Source: Poriferisodalis sp965208895
Lineage (GTDB): Bacteria; Actinomycetota; Acidimicrobiia; Acidimicrobiales; Poriferisodalaceae
Direction of reading: 5' to 3'
NCBI RefSeq assembly: GCF_965208895.1
Contig: NZ_OZ242363.1
Coordinates: 4,278,001 to 4,342,000 of the forward strand
DNA length: 64,000 nt
Position numbers and translations under genes: made by a program. The notes under the pieces were generated by a model that was not told where the DNA came from, did no database searches, and was given only the letters and a program-made list of their open reading frames with translations. This document shows positions 17,165-25,426 of the stretch, piece after piece; the stretch's first letter is position 1, and each line of letters begins with the position of its first letter.

Positions 17165-17255
17165 TGAGCCGATAGGCGAAGCCGTGGCCCGAGCGGCCCG
17201 TGAGCGCAGCGAACAAGAGCGGGAGACAAATTGTGCGACAACGGAAGGGTTCGCC
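17165..17255 (+). repeat. Dispersed intergenic repeat, copy 1
   Basis: GC-rich element directly behind the livMG stop. Core words are GTGGCCCGAGCGGCCCG, AGCGAACAAGAGCGGGAGA, then TGTGCGACAACG and GGGTTCGCCC. It aligns along its length with the elements at 22725-22814, 33730-33822 and 57739-57810 (those three on the minus strand). Several short stems can form (for example GGCC-CGAGC-GGCC). Function unknown. Confidence 0.75.
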
Positions 17256-17334
17256 CGTCTGAACGGTGTCTGGCTGAGTACTCTCGGAAGATGTCGGCGG
17301 AGTACCGCTCGGACTGTGGCGATGTGAGGATGAC

Positions 17335-18102
17335 ATGAGCACGTCAACGCTGGAACGCCCGGAATCTGATCGAATCGGGTCTGGGCCAATCGGCGAGTCT
17401 CAGCGCATCTGGGAAGAGGGCGACCCCGACATTCCCGCCGAGTTCCACGAATTGCTCGTGCGGATGCTGAGCTACCACGTCGAGAACAGCGCGAACCCCC
17501 ACTACACGGAGTTGCTCACCAAACTGTGGGACCGCTGCCTGCGCTTTGCGCCCGACGAGGCGACCAAAGGGCTCCTGGTCAAGCTGATGCAGCAGGAAGT
17601 AGAGCACGGGATCATCAATGCACAGATCCTGGCCGGGCTCGGCGTCGATCACGTCGACCGTCCGATTGAGCAGTACGCATTCCGGCACCCGATGGAGACG
17701 TTCTGCGACCTGTCGTACTTCCATGCGCTCATCGATCGGGTGGGGGTGTACATCGGCGAGACGTGGGACGGCGTGCCCTACAAACCCTTGCTTGACATCG
17801 CCACGCGGGTGCACAAGGAAGAACTCTTCCACTGCACCCTCGGGCTGCGAAACCTCCGCCTCGTCTGCAAGACGTCCGAGGGGCTCGACGAGGCGAATGA
17901 GAAGATCAACTTCTGGTGGCCCGCGGCATTGGATATGTTCGGCCGGTCCGATTCCGACTTCGGCGACGCGTATGTGCGGTGGGGTCTGCGGAAGAAGAAC
18001 AACGCCGACCTTCGCCGCCAGTACATCGCCGACACGAGGCCGTTGCTCACCGAGCTCGGGATCGAGGTACCGCCGAACCGGTTGAACCGCCGGTTCTTGT
18101 AG
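17335..18102 (+). CDS. PaaA/PaaC-like di-iron protein (phenylacetic acid catabolic family)
   Basis: 255 residues, all-helical ferritin-like family. Two likely carboxylate/His iron motifs are visible: MQQEVEHGI and VHKEELFHCTLG, the ExxxEH/ExxxH pattern of the di-iron centre in ring-1,2-phenylacetyl-CoA epoxidase subunits. The bacterial multicomponent epoxidase needs PaaB, C, D and E, none of which is next to it, so this looks like a solo paralogue with another oxygenase or a structural role. Start ATG 17335 has GAGGATGAC just upstream. It heads a row of acyl-CoA genes, so a CoA thioester substrate is likely. Confidence 0.75.
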   Translation: MSTSTLERPESDRIGSGPIGESQRIWEEGDPDIPAEFHELLVRMLSYHVENSANPHYTELLTKLWDRCLRFAPDEATKGLLVKLMQQEVEHGIINAQILAGLGVDHVDRPIEQYAFRHPMETFCDLSYFHALIDRVGVYIGETWDGVPYKPLLDIATRVHKEELFHCTLGLRNLRLVCKTSEGLDEANEKINFWWPAALDMFGRSDSDFGDAYVRWGLRKKNNADLRRQYIADTRPLLTELGIEVPPNRLNRRFL

Positions 18103-18108
18103 TAGGCC

Positions 18109-18402
18109 ATGGACCCTGCGGCCGCGGGCGGACTTGCGATCAAGGTGACGCGCCTGGCGCCCGAAGTGGCGTTCATCGAGACGTCGTCATCGGCGCATTG
18201 GGAGTGCTTCTGGGTGGCCGAGGGGGAGCACACGCTTGTCGTCGGTGCATTCGACCGGGGCGACCGCTCGACGCCGGAGCCTCGGGTGCAGGTGATGAAC
18301 AAGCCCTACGGCTGGGACATGCAGCCGGCTTGCGACCCGCCGTCTGCAGGCGACGACCAGGACCTGCTGGTGCAGGTGTGGCAGTTGCTGAGCTCGAATT
18401 GA
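18109..18402 (+). CDS. Small hypothetical protein
   Basis: 97 residues, beginning 6 nt after the di-iron protein stop and probably co-transcribed. It contains HWECFWVAEGEHTLVVGAFD and ends in a helical QDLLVQVWQLL segment; there is no signal peptide or membrane stretch. I do not recognise the family. By position and size it could be a PaaB-like small partner of the di-iron protein, but I see no sequence support for this. Confidence 0.6.
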   Translation: MDPAAAGGLAIKVTRLAPEVAFIETSSSAHWECFWVAEGEHTLVVGAFDRGDRSTPEPRVQVMNKPYGWDMQPACDPPSAGDDQDLLVQVWQLLSSN

Positions 18403-18452
18403 GCGTGTTGGGCTGCAGAGTTAGGCGGAATCATGGGTAGCGAGGCATCAGG

Positions 18453-18905
18453 ATGAACCTGGAGACGCTGGGCCGAGTGCTGGTCCGCACCGAGGTGGTG
18501 GTGGAGCCTGCCTCGGTGGCGCTGCTCGTCGATGCGCTGGGCACGCCCCACGCTCAGGAGGTGGCGCTGCGGCTGCCGTTCTTCGGGCCGACGGTGGGAG
18601 GCGGCGACTCGGTGGTCGGGCCCATCGAGCTCAGCCTCGAGCGCGGTCTCGCCGGCGGCCAGTCCTTCGAATGGCACCGTTCGTTCCGTCCGGGCGAGCG
18701 GGTGTCGGTGGTGGTGTCGGTCGAGGACATCATCGACAAGGGGACGCTGCACCTGGCCACGGTGCTGTCGGAGTATCGAGACTCCGACGGCGAGCTGATC
18801 CAGCGGCAGCGGACGGTGTTCGTGGAACGCAAGCCGGCCGGAGAGCGGGCGCAGAAAGCCGCCGCAGACGACGGCGGCGAGGCGGGGGAGCCCGGCGATG
18901 AATGA
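18453..18905 (+). CDS. MaoC-like N-terminal (FAS1-type dehydratase) domain protein
   Basis: 150 residues. The segment ERGLAGGQSFEWHRSFRPGE followed by VVVSVEDIIDKG and TVLSEYRDSDGELIQRQR matches the MaoC dehydratase N-terminal half, as in HadA/HadC of mycobacteria. These non-catalytic hot-dog halves pair with a catalytic MaoC half to hydrate enoyl-CoA or dehydrate hydroxyacyl thioesters. The next gene is such a half and overlaps this one by 8 nt. The tail after residue 128 is an acidic Ala/Gly-rich extension. Confidence 0.82.
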   Translation: MNLETLGRVLVRTEVVVEPASVALLVDALGTPHAQEVALRLPFFGPTVGGGDSVVGPIELSLERGLAGGQSFEWHRSFRPGERVSVVVSVEDIIDKGTLHLATVLSEYRDSDGELIQRQRTVFVERKPAGERAQKAAADDGGEAGEPGDE

Positions 18906-19290
18906 ACAGCGCACAAGCGACTTGGAGTTGACCCCCTCAACCGCTCCGGCGGTCACCTCCGAGGCCATGCGCAGCTTCGTCGACGGCGTGAGTGACCCCA
19001 ATCCGGTGCACACCGACCCGGAGTTCGCAGCCAAGGCCGGGTTGCCCGATGTAGTGGTGCAGGCCTCGCACACGACCGCAATCGCGCTGGATGCGCTCGT
19101 GGCTCAGTTCGGCGTCGACGCGATCCTGAACCTCGACGTCCGGCTGCGCGGACCGATCTTTCCTGGCGATGAGGTGACGGTGTCGCCGGTGAGCTTTGGC
19201 GAGCTGGATCGAGGGGTGGAGTTGCGCAACCAGCGGGGCGATGTGGTTGCCACGGGCATCGTGGTGATGCGCGGCGATCCCGACGAGTGA
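18898..19290 (+). CDS. MaoC family (R)-enoyl-CoA hydratase, catalytic half
   Basis: 130 residues with the hydratase-2 motif SDPNPVHTDPEFAAKAGLPD, containing the catalytic Asp and His, in a single hot-dog domain. It overlaps the N-terminal-half gene by 8 nt, so the two are very likely translated together and form a heterodimer. With the enoyl-CoA hydratase that follows, it adds water to 2-enoyl-CoA, probably in beta-oxidation of a branched or cyclic acyl-CoA. Confidence 0.85.
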   Translation: MNEQRTSDLELTPSTAPAVTSEAMRSFVDGVSDPNPVHTDPEFAAKAGLPDVVVQASHTTAIALDALVAQFGVDAILNLDVRLRGPIFPGDEVTVSPVSFGELDRGVELRNQRGDVVATGIVVMRGDPDE

Positions 19291-19327
19291 CCTGCACGAG
19301 CGAGCGCCGACGACAGAGGGAGAAAAC

Positions 19328-20116
19328 ATGAGCTACGAACACCTGCTGAGCGAAGATGCGGACGGCGTGCGGATCCTGACGCTGAACCGGCCGCAGAAGT
19401 TCAACGCTTGGAACGCTGCCATGCGTGCTGAGATGCGAGACGCTGTCGAGGACACGGCGATGGCGACCGGAATTCGTGCGCTGATCATCACCGGCGCGGG
19501 CCGAGCCTTCTCTGCTGGCGAAGACGTCTCGGAGATGGGCGATCTGACCGAGATGGGAACCCGAGGATTCCGTGCGGTGGCCCGCGGCATCCACTCGGTG
19601 TTCGATCTGATCGAGGCGCTTGAAGTGCCCGTCATCGCCGCGGTGAACGGCGTCGCTGCAGGCGGCGGCTTCGAGTTGGCGCTGTCGTGCGATTTCCGGG
19701 TCATCGCTGAGAACGCCCGATTCGTCATGCCCGAGGCCAAGGTGGGGCTCATCCCGGGCTCGGGCGGCTGCTCCCGATTGGTCCACTACGTCGGGCTGGG
19801 GCGCGCCAAGGAACTCGTGATGCTGTCGCGCAATGTGGGCGCCGACGACGCCAAGGCCATGGGCCTCGCGACCGAAGTGGCTCGGGAGGGCTCGGCGGTC
19901 GACGTCGCCATGGAGCTCGCGGCGGAGATGTCCGCCTTCGCTCCGCTCGCCCTGGGCATGGCCAAGACGGTGCTGAACACCTGCACCGACGTCGACCACG
20001 AGACCGGACGCCGTCTCGAGCGCCTCGGCCAGAGCGTGCTCAAGACCACCGCCGACCACGCCGAGGGCGCCAACGCATTCCTCGAACGCCGCGCCCCCGA
20101 CTGGCAAGCCCGCTAG
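19328..20116 (+). CDS. Enoyl-CoA hydratase/isomerase (crotonase fold)
   Basis: 262 residues. LNRPQKFNAWN, the CoA-binding AFSAGEDVSEMG, the oxyanion loop AAGGGFELALSCDF and the catalytic region PEAKVGLIPGSGG are all crotonase signatures; Glu in PEAKVG is the usual catalytic position. Start ATG 19328 has GAGGGAGAAA upstream. Likely acts in fatty or aromatic acyl-CoA breakdown with the MaoC pair. The precise reaction (hydratase or isomerase) cannot be read from sequence. Confidence 0.92.
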   Translation: MSYEHLLSEDADGVRILTLNRPQKFNAWNAAMRAEMRDAVEDTAMATGIRALIITGAGRAFSAGEDVSEMGDLTEMGTRGFRAVARGIHSVFDLIEALEVPVIAAVNGVAAGGGFELALSCDFRVIAENARFVMPEAKVGLIPGSGGCSRLVHYVGLGRAKELVMLSRNVGADDAKAMGLATEVAREGSAVDVAMELAAEMSAFAPLALGMAKTVLNTCTDVDHETGRRLERLGQSVLKTTADHAEGANAFLERRAPDWQAR

Positions 20117-20130
20117 AGCACGGCCGCAGG

Positions 20131-20499
20131 ATGGCGACGTTTGACGACGTGCGGCGGCTCGGGATGGCACTGCCCGAGATGACCGAGTCCACCTCGTATG
20201 GGACGCCGGCGTTGAAGGTCCGCAAGAAACTCGTGTGTCGCATGTGGAGCGAGCGCGAATACAACCGCGATGACGTACACGACACTGAGGTGCTGGTGTT
20301 GTTCTGCGAGCTGGAGATGAAGCCGGTCCTGCTCGAGAACCATCCCGACGTGCTGTTCACCGTGCCCCACTACGACGGGTACGGCGCCGTGTTGGTCCGC
20401 ATGGCTGACGTGGACCTCGACGACCTAGCCGATTGGCTCGAGGAGAGCTACCGGCACCGAGCGCCTCCGACCCTCGTACGCCAGCTCGACGCCGACTAG
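20131..20499 (+). CDS. MmcQ/YjbR family protein
   Basis: 122 residues of the MmcQ/YjbR fold: ATFDDVRRLGMALPEMTES with a conserved SYGTPALKVRKKLVCRM, then ENHPDVLFTVPHYDGYGAVL and a C-terminal LEESYRHRAP. These proteins are small cytoplasmic domains sometimes called DNA-binding but with no firmly known role. It starts 14 nt after the hydratase gene and so probably shares its transcript. Confidence 0.85.
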   Translation: MATFDDVRRLGMALPEMTESTSYGTPALKVRKKLVCRMWSEREYNRDDVHDTEVLVLFCELEMKPVLLENHPDVLFTVPHYDGYGAVLVRMADVDLDDLADWLEESYRHRAPPTLVRQLDAD

Positions 20500-20550
20500 C
20501 AGGGTCCTGCGCCAACACGAATCTCGCCGTCACGCACCACACTGGTGGCC

Positions 20551-22224
20551 ATGGATGATGCGATGACGCTTGAAGCGAGCGCGAACCAGCCGCCGCCGCT
20601 CGAACCGTACGACCTCTTCGCGAGCGACCCGGTGCTCGGTGCGGCCATGGAACGCGAGGGCGGCGACCGTGAGACGATGGCTGCGTTCGGCAAGTCGGTG
20701 GGCACCGGCGAAGTGTTTGAGTGGGGCTTCCTGGCCAACCGGCACTCGCCCGAGCTCGCAACCCATGATCGCTTCGGCAACCGCATCGACGAGGTGCGGT
20801 ACCACCCGGCATATCACTCGTTGCTCGAGATGTCGGTCTCGGCGGGCATTCACTGCATGCGGTATGAGTCCCAGCCCGGCGACGGCGGCGCGGTCACTCG
20901 GAACGCTCTGATGTACCTGGTGAGTCAGGTCGAGGTAGGCCACGGCTGCCCGACCTCGATGACGTCCGCAGCACTGGGCGCGCTCGAACACCAACCGGAG
21001 CTCGCTGAGACGTGGCGGCCGCGCCTGGTGTCGCGCAGCTACGACGCCCGCCTCGTCGAACCGTCGACCAAGTCGGGCTGCCTCGTCGGCATGGGCATGA
21101 CCGAGCGGCAGGGCGGCTCGGACGTGCGGGCCAACACCTCAATCGCCGAGCCCGTCGGCGCGTCCGCCGCCGGTTTGGAGGGTGCCCACTTGCTGCAGGG
21201 TCACAAGTGGTTCACCTCCGCCCCGATGTGCGACGCCTTCTTGGTGCTGGCCCAGGCGCCCAAGGGGCTCTCGTGCTTCCTGGTGCCGCGTGTACTGCCC
21301 GATGGGCAGCGCAACGGGCTGCGGTTCATGCGACTCAAGGACAAGCTCGGCAACCGGTCCAACGCGTCGGGCGAGCTGGAATTCGACGACGCGCTGGCGC
21401 AGATGGTGGGCCCCGAGGGGCGCGGCGTGCCCACGATCATCGACATGGTCAATGCCACCCGGGTCGACGTGGCCATCTGGGCCGTATCGCTGATGCGCCA
21501 AGCGGTCGCCCAGGCGGGCTGGCACGCGGCGCATCGCAGCGCGTTCGGTTCGAAATTGATCGACAAGCCGCTGATGGTGAACGTGCTCGCCGACTTGGAA
21601 CTCGAAGTCGAGGCGGCGACGCTGATGATGGCGCAGATGTCCGGCGCCTTCGATCGAGCGCCGACGGATCCCGATGAGGCCGCCTTCTCGCGCCTCGCGA
21701 CCGCGGTGGGCAAGTACTGGCTGACGAAGCGCTCGAGCCCAGTCGTGCGCGAAGCACTGGAGTGCGTGGGCGGAAACGGCTACGTCGAGGAGTCGATCCT
21801 GCCCCGCCTGTACCGCGAGGCCCCGCTCAACGCCATCTGGGAGGGCGCTGGCAACGTGATCGCGCTCGACGTGCTGCGAGCCATGGCCCGCTCCCCGCAC
21901 AGTGTGGAAGCGTTTGCAGACAGGCTGGAACGCGCGAGGGGCGCGAACGCCACGCTCGACCGGCACCTCGCCGATCTTCGCGCCGCAATAGGGGGCCACG
22001 ATGACGGTGGCTCGGGGGCGACGCGTGAAGCAGGCGCGCGCCGTCTCGTTGAGCAGATGGCCCAGTGCTGGGCAGCATCGCTGCTGGTGCAGCACGGCGA
22101 TTCAGCGCTGGCCGAGGCGTACGTGCAGTCCCGTCTCGGCGGCGACTGGGGAAGCGAGCTTGGCACGCTCAATCCCACGGCCAGCTTGGGCCACATCGCC
22201 GCACGAGCCGTCCCGTCCCGCTGA
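20551..22224 (+). CDS. Acyl-CoA dehydrogenase, AidB-like
   Basis: 557 residues, longer than typical acyl-CoA dehydrogenases. The segment GMGMTERQGGSDVRANT is the signature of the AidB branch (isovaleryl-CoA dehydrogenase/DNA alkylation response protein), and ALECVGGNGYVEES carries the C-terminal FAD-contact region. AidB has low dehydrogenase activity and binds DNA; clade members in actinobacteria may be ordinary dehydrogenases. GTG 20545 is an alternative start two codons earlier. It ends only 4 nt from the convergent flavin oxidoreductase gene, leaving no room for a separate terminator. Confidence 0.88.
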   Translation: MDDAMTLEASANQPPPLEPYDLFASDPVLGAAMEREGGDRETMAAFGKSVGTGEVFEWGFLANRHSPELATHDRFGNRIDEVRYHPAYHSLLEMSVSAGIHCMRYESQPGDGGAVTRNALMYLVSQVEVGHGCPTSMTSAALGALEHQPELAETWRPRLVSRSYDARLVEPSTKSGCLVGMGMTERQGGSDVRANTSIAEPVGASAAGLEGAHLLQGHKWFTSAPMCDAFLVLAQAPKGLSCFLVPRVLPDGQRNGLRFMRLKDKLGNRSNASGELEFDDALAQMVGPEGRGVPTIIDMVNATRVDVAIWAVSLMRQAVAQAGWHAAHRSAFGSKLIDKPLMVNVLADLELEVEAATLMMAQMSGAFDRAPTDPDEAAFSRLATAVGKYWLTKRSSPVVREALECVGGNGYVEESILPRLYREAPLNAIWEGAGNVIALDVLRAMARSPHSVEAFADRLERARGANATLDRHLADLRAAIGGHDDGGSGATREAGARRLVEQMAQCWAASLLVQHGDSALAEAYVQSRLGGDWGSELGTLNPTASLGHIAARAVPSR

Positions 22225-22228
22225 TCGG

Positions 22229-22696
22229 CTACTCCTCAACGAGGCGGGCGGGGAAGCCGCCTTTCGAGATCGGACCCCAGGTCTCGATGTACAGGCGCAG
22301 CAGCACCTTGTCTTGGCGGGTCATCGCCTCGCGGTATTCATCCCAGTCGGAATGCTCGCCGCTGATCACCCGGAAGTACTCGACCAGGCCGTCGAGAGCG
22401 TCGGGCAGGTCCACCACTTCGCCCCGGCACTCCAGTTGCACCCACTCGCCGTTCCAAGCATCGGACATCACGACCACCCACGCCTGGGAGTTGCGCCGAA
22501 GGTTCAGCGACTTGGCCCTGTCGGGGTAGCTGCTCACCAGCACGGCGTCGCCCTGGGGATCGAGACCCATCGTGACGAGCGATGCCTGCGGGCGACCGTC
22601 CCGCCGGAGCGTGAGCAGCACGCCGTGGTGCCGTTCCCGCACGAACTCCAGCAGCTCAGCACGTTCCACCACGCGATCAGTCGCTATCGACACCAT
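22229..22696 (-). CDS. PPOX-class F420/FMN-dependent oxidoreductase
   Basis: 155 residues of the pyridoxamine-phosphate-oxidase-like split barrel: HHGVLLTLRRDGRPQASLVT at the N-terminus, SSYPDRAKSLNLRRN and GEWVQLECRGEVVDLPDA. Actinobacterial members of this type usually bind F420 (or FMN or heme). Start ATG 22696 is supported by GGGAGG 5 nt upstream; the longer reading upstream is a dispersed repeat translated by chance. Substrate unknown. Confidence 0.87.
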   Translation of the reverse strand: MVSIATDRVVERAELLEFVRERHHGVLLTLRRDGRPQASLVTMGLDPQGDAVLVSSYPDRAKSLNLRRNSQAWVVVMSDAWNGEWVQLECRGEVVDLPDALDGLVEYFRVISGEHSDWDEYREAMTRQDKVLLRLYIETWGPISKGGFPARLVEE

Positions 22697-22724
22697 CTGG
22701 TCCTCCCAATGGGCAGCGCAGACT

Positions 22725-22814
22725 GGCGCAACCCCTCGCTGTCGCACCCATTGTCTCCCGCTCTCGCTCGCTGCGCTCGCGGGCCGCTCGGGCCACGGCT
22801 GCGCCGTGCGGCGC
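22725..22814 (-). repeat. Dispersed intergenic repeat, copy 2
   Basis: On the minus strand it begins with the hairpin GCGCCGCACGGCGC, then AGCCGTGGCCCGAGCGGCCC, GAGCGGGAGACAA, GTGCGACAGCG and GGGGTTGCGCC. It matches copy 1 at most positions over about 85 bp. It lies about 30 nt upstream of the PPOX gene and between two divergent genes, so it could be in the PPOX leader transcript. Confidence 0.75.
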
Positions 22815-22982
22815 AACCTCCTGGGCCATCCGAACAGCTCGGGCAGTCTCGCCGCTCGGCTGGCCAATCGGCGACTGTTTGGGCAGCTCGGTTGCCCAAC
22901 GGTCCGCGCCACCCGCCCGCACAGGGAAGAATCGGCGTCGGGCGGCGCAACGTGCCGGCATGAATAAGGGGTGACGTTCGAG

Positions 22983-25421
22983 ATGTTGCAGCACTATCGG
23001 GTCTTGGATCTCTGCGAGGGAGTCAGCCAGTTCGCGGGCTACCTGCTCGCCAGCCTCGGCGCGGAGGTCATTGCCGTCGAGCCACCCGGCGGTGTCCGCA
23101 GCCGTCACCTCGGGCCCTTCGTCGACGACGAGCGAGACCCGGAGCGCTCGCTCGCCCACTGGGCCTACAACCAGGGCAAGCAGAGCGTCACTGCCGATCT
23201 CTCCAGCGCGGACGGCCGACTGCGGCTGCTCGAATTGGTGAGGGGCGCAGATGCACTCATCGAGGACGCCCCGGTTGGTCACTTGGCATCGCTGGGCCTC
23301 GGCTATGACGACCTCGCCGCCGTCAATCCCGCGATCGTCCATGCTTCGGTGACGCCGTTCGGCTCGACCGGGCCTCACAGCTCCTGGGCAGGCTCGGACC
23401 TGACCGCCGTGGCCGGCAGCGGCTTCCTGCACGCCAGCGGGGACTCCGACCGCGCCCCCGTCCGTGTCTCGGGTGCGCCTCAGAGCTTCCTGCAGGCAGC
23501 CGGAGACGCCGCGGCTGCGACGCTCATTGCGCTGCGTGAGGCCCAGCGCAGCGGCCTCGGTCAGCACGTCGACATCTCCGCCATGGAGTCGATGACTCAC
23601 GGGCAGCCGCAGAATCTGTCGCCACGGGTGAATGCCAACCCCATCGACCGCCTCGCCGGGGGCTTGAGCCTCGGCGGCATCGATGTTCCGATGATGTTCC
23701 CGTGCGCGGACGGAAACACCATCTGTGTGGCACTGATGGGCGCCGCATTCGCGCCCTACACCCAACGGCTCGTGGAGTGGGAGGCCGAAGAGGGCTACGC
23801 CGACGAGGAACTCCAGGCGGTGGACTGGGAGACGATCGCCGTCGAGGTCCTCAGCGGCCAGCGATCGCCCGAGATCATCGCCAAGTCGTTCGCGACACAC
23901 GCCCGATTCCTCGCGACCAAGACCACCGATGAACTGTGGGCCGCGGCATTCGACCGGAACCTGCTGATCACACCGTCGGCGCTGGTCAGCGACCTCCTCA
24001 CCAACCCGCACTTCGCCGATCGTGGGTTCTGGCGGGACACCGAGATGGATGACGGCCGCACGGCTCGCTACTGCGGTCCGCTTGTCCACTTCAGCGCCGA
24101 CGCTCCAGAACGAACCCCTGCCGTTCCGCCGTTGGGTGCCGGCAACGACACCGTGGACACCGACCGCCAGCCGCATGCGACAGCAGTGGTTGGTGCCGGC
24201 GGCCCCAGTTCCGACGGACACCAGTTGCCGCTTGCCGGCCTCAAAGTCGTGGAATTCTCGTGGGTCATCGCCACGCCCTCCGCAGTGCGGATCCTGGCCG
24301 ACTACGGGGCAACCGTGGTCAAGGTGGAGACGGAGAGCCGGCCCGACACGATGCGGACGGTCAACCCGTTCGTCGATGAGGAAGCCCATCCTGACAACAG
24401 CGTCGGTTACGGCGTGTACAACGCGGGCAAGCGCAGCCTCAGCCTCGATCTCAGCAAGCCCGAGTCGCGAGCGGTGGTGGAAGACCTGATCCGCTGGGCC
24501 GACATCGCCACGGAGTCCTGGGCACCAGGAGCAGCAGCGCGCATGGGCTTCGGCTACGACGACTTCTCGGCGATCAACCCCGAGATCATCATGCTGTCGA
24601 GCTCATTGCTGGGCCAGAGCGGGCCGTACTCGAGTCTTGCCGGCTACGGGTTCATGGCAGCTGCGATCGCCGGTTTCTACGAGATCACTGGATGGCCTGA
24701 CCGGGGACCCGCCGGCCCGTATGGCCCCTACACCGATTTCCTGGCGCCACGCGTCATCGTGGCGTCGCTGATGGCGGCGTTGGAGCGACGCGACCGCACC
24801 GGAACCGGCTGCTACATCGACGTGTCGCAGACCGAAGCAGCTCTGCATTATCTGGCGCCGGCCATCTTGGATGCGTCGATCAATGGCCGCGATCCGCAGC
24901 GCTGCGGCAACGAGGACCCGCACATGAGCCCGCATGGCGTGTATCCGAGCTCGGGCGACGACCAGTGGGTGGCTATTGCCTGCGCCGATGACCGGTGGGC
25001 AGCGCTGGCTGACACCATCGGGCTCGTCGGCGATGGGACACCAGGCTCGGATCAGGCTGCGCGCAGGGAGCGTGCGGCGGAGATCGACGAGGCCATTTCG
25101 GCATGGACCTCGGAGCGCACCAACACGGAGGCGGCCGAGACGCTGCAGGCCAGCGGTGTGGATGCCTACCCAGTCAACAACGGTCAAGGATGCTGCGACG
25201 ATCCGCAGCTGCAGGCTCGGGAGCACCACATCAACGTTCCCCACAGCTATCGCGGGACGATGTGGACGCAGCACTGCAGGACGCGCATGTCTCGAACGCC
25301 ACCGGTGGTCTGGCGAGGCGGCCCATGCCTGGGCGAGGACAACTATGAGGTGCTCACCGATTTCCTGGGCTACGACGCCGACCGCATCGCCGACCTCGCA
25401 GCGGCCGAAGTGCTCGGCTGA
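22983..25421 (+). CDS. Tandem (fused) CaiB/BaiF family III CoA-transferase
   Basis: About 812 residues made of two family III CoA-transferase units. Unit 1 (about 1-395) starts YRVLDLCEGVSQFAGYLLAS and has LGAEVIAVEPPGG, NQGKQSVTADLSSADG and a GQHVDISAMES active-site region. Unit 2 (about 415-812) starts GLKVVEFSWVIATPSAVRIL with NAGKRSLSLDLSKPESR and CYIDVSQTEAALHY, where Asp is the expected catalytic residue. Normally two such chains dimerise; here they are on one polypeptide. GTG 22971 is an alternative start. It would move CoA between carboxylic acids in the surrounding acyl-CoA pathway. Confidence 0.9.
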   Translation: MLQHYRVLDLCEGVSQFAGYLLASLGAEVIAVEPPGGVRSRHLGPFVDDERDPERSLAHWAYNQGKQSVTADLSSADGRLRLLELVRGADALIEDAPVGHLASLGLGYDDLAAVNPAIVHASVTPFGSTGPHSSWAGSDLTAVAGSGFLHASGDSDRAPVRVSGAPQSFLQAAGDAAAATLIALREAQRSGLGQHVDISAMESMTHGQPQNLSPRVNANPIDRLAGGLSLGGIDVPMMFPCADGNTICVALMGAAFAPYTQRLVEWEAEEGYADEELQAVDWETIAVEVLSGQRSPEIIAKSFATHARFLATKTTDELWAAAFDRNLLITPSALVSDLLTNPHFADRGFWRDTEMDDGRTARYCGPLVHFSADAPERTPAVPPLGAGNDTVDTDRQPHATAVVGAGGPSSDGHQLPLAGLKVVEFSWVIATPSAVRILADYGATVVKVETESRPDTMRTVNPFVDEEAHPDNSVGYGVYNAGKRSLSLDLSKPESRAVVEDLIRWADIATESWAPGAAARMGFGYDDFSAINPEIIMLSSSLLGQSGPYSSLAGYGFMAAAIAGFYEITGWPDRGPAGPYGPYTDFLAPRVIVASLMAALERRDRTGTGCYIDVSQTEAALHYLAPAILDASINGRDPQRCGNEDPHMSPHGVYPSSGDDQWVAIACADDRWAALADTIGLVGDGTPGSDQAARRERAAEIDEAISAWTSERTNTEAAETLQASGVDAYPVNNGQGCCDDPQLQAREHHINVPHSYRGTMWTQHCRTRMSRTPPVVWRGGPCLGEDNYEVLTDFLGYDADRIADLAAAEVLG

Positions 25422-25426
25422 GGCCG

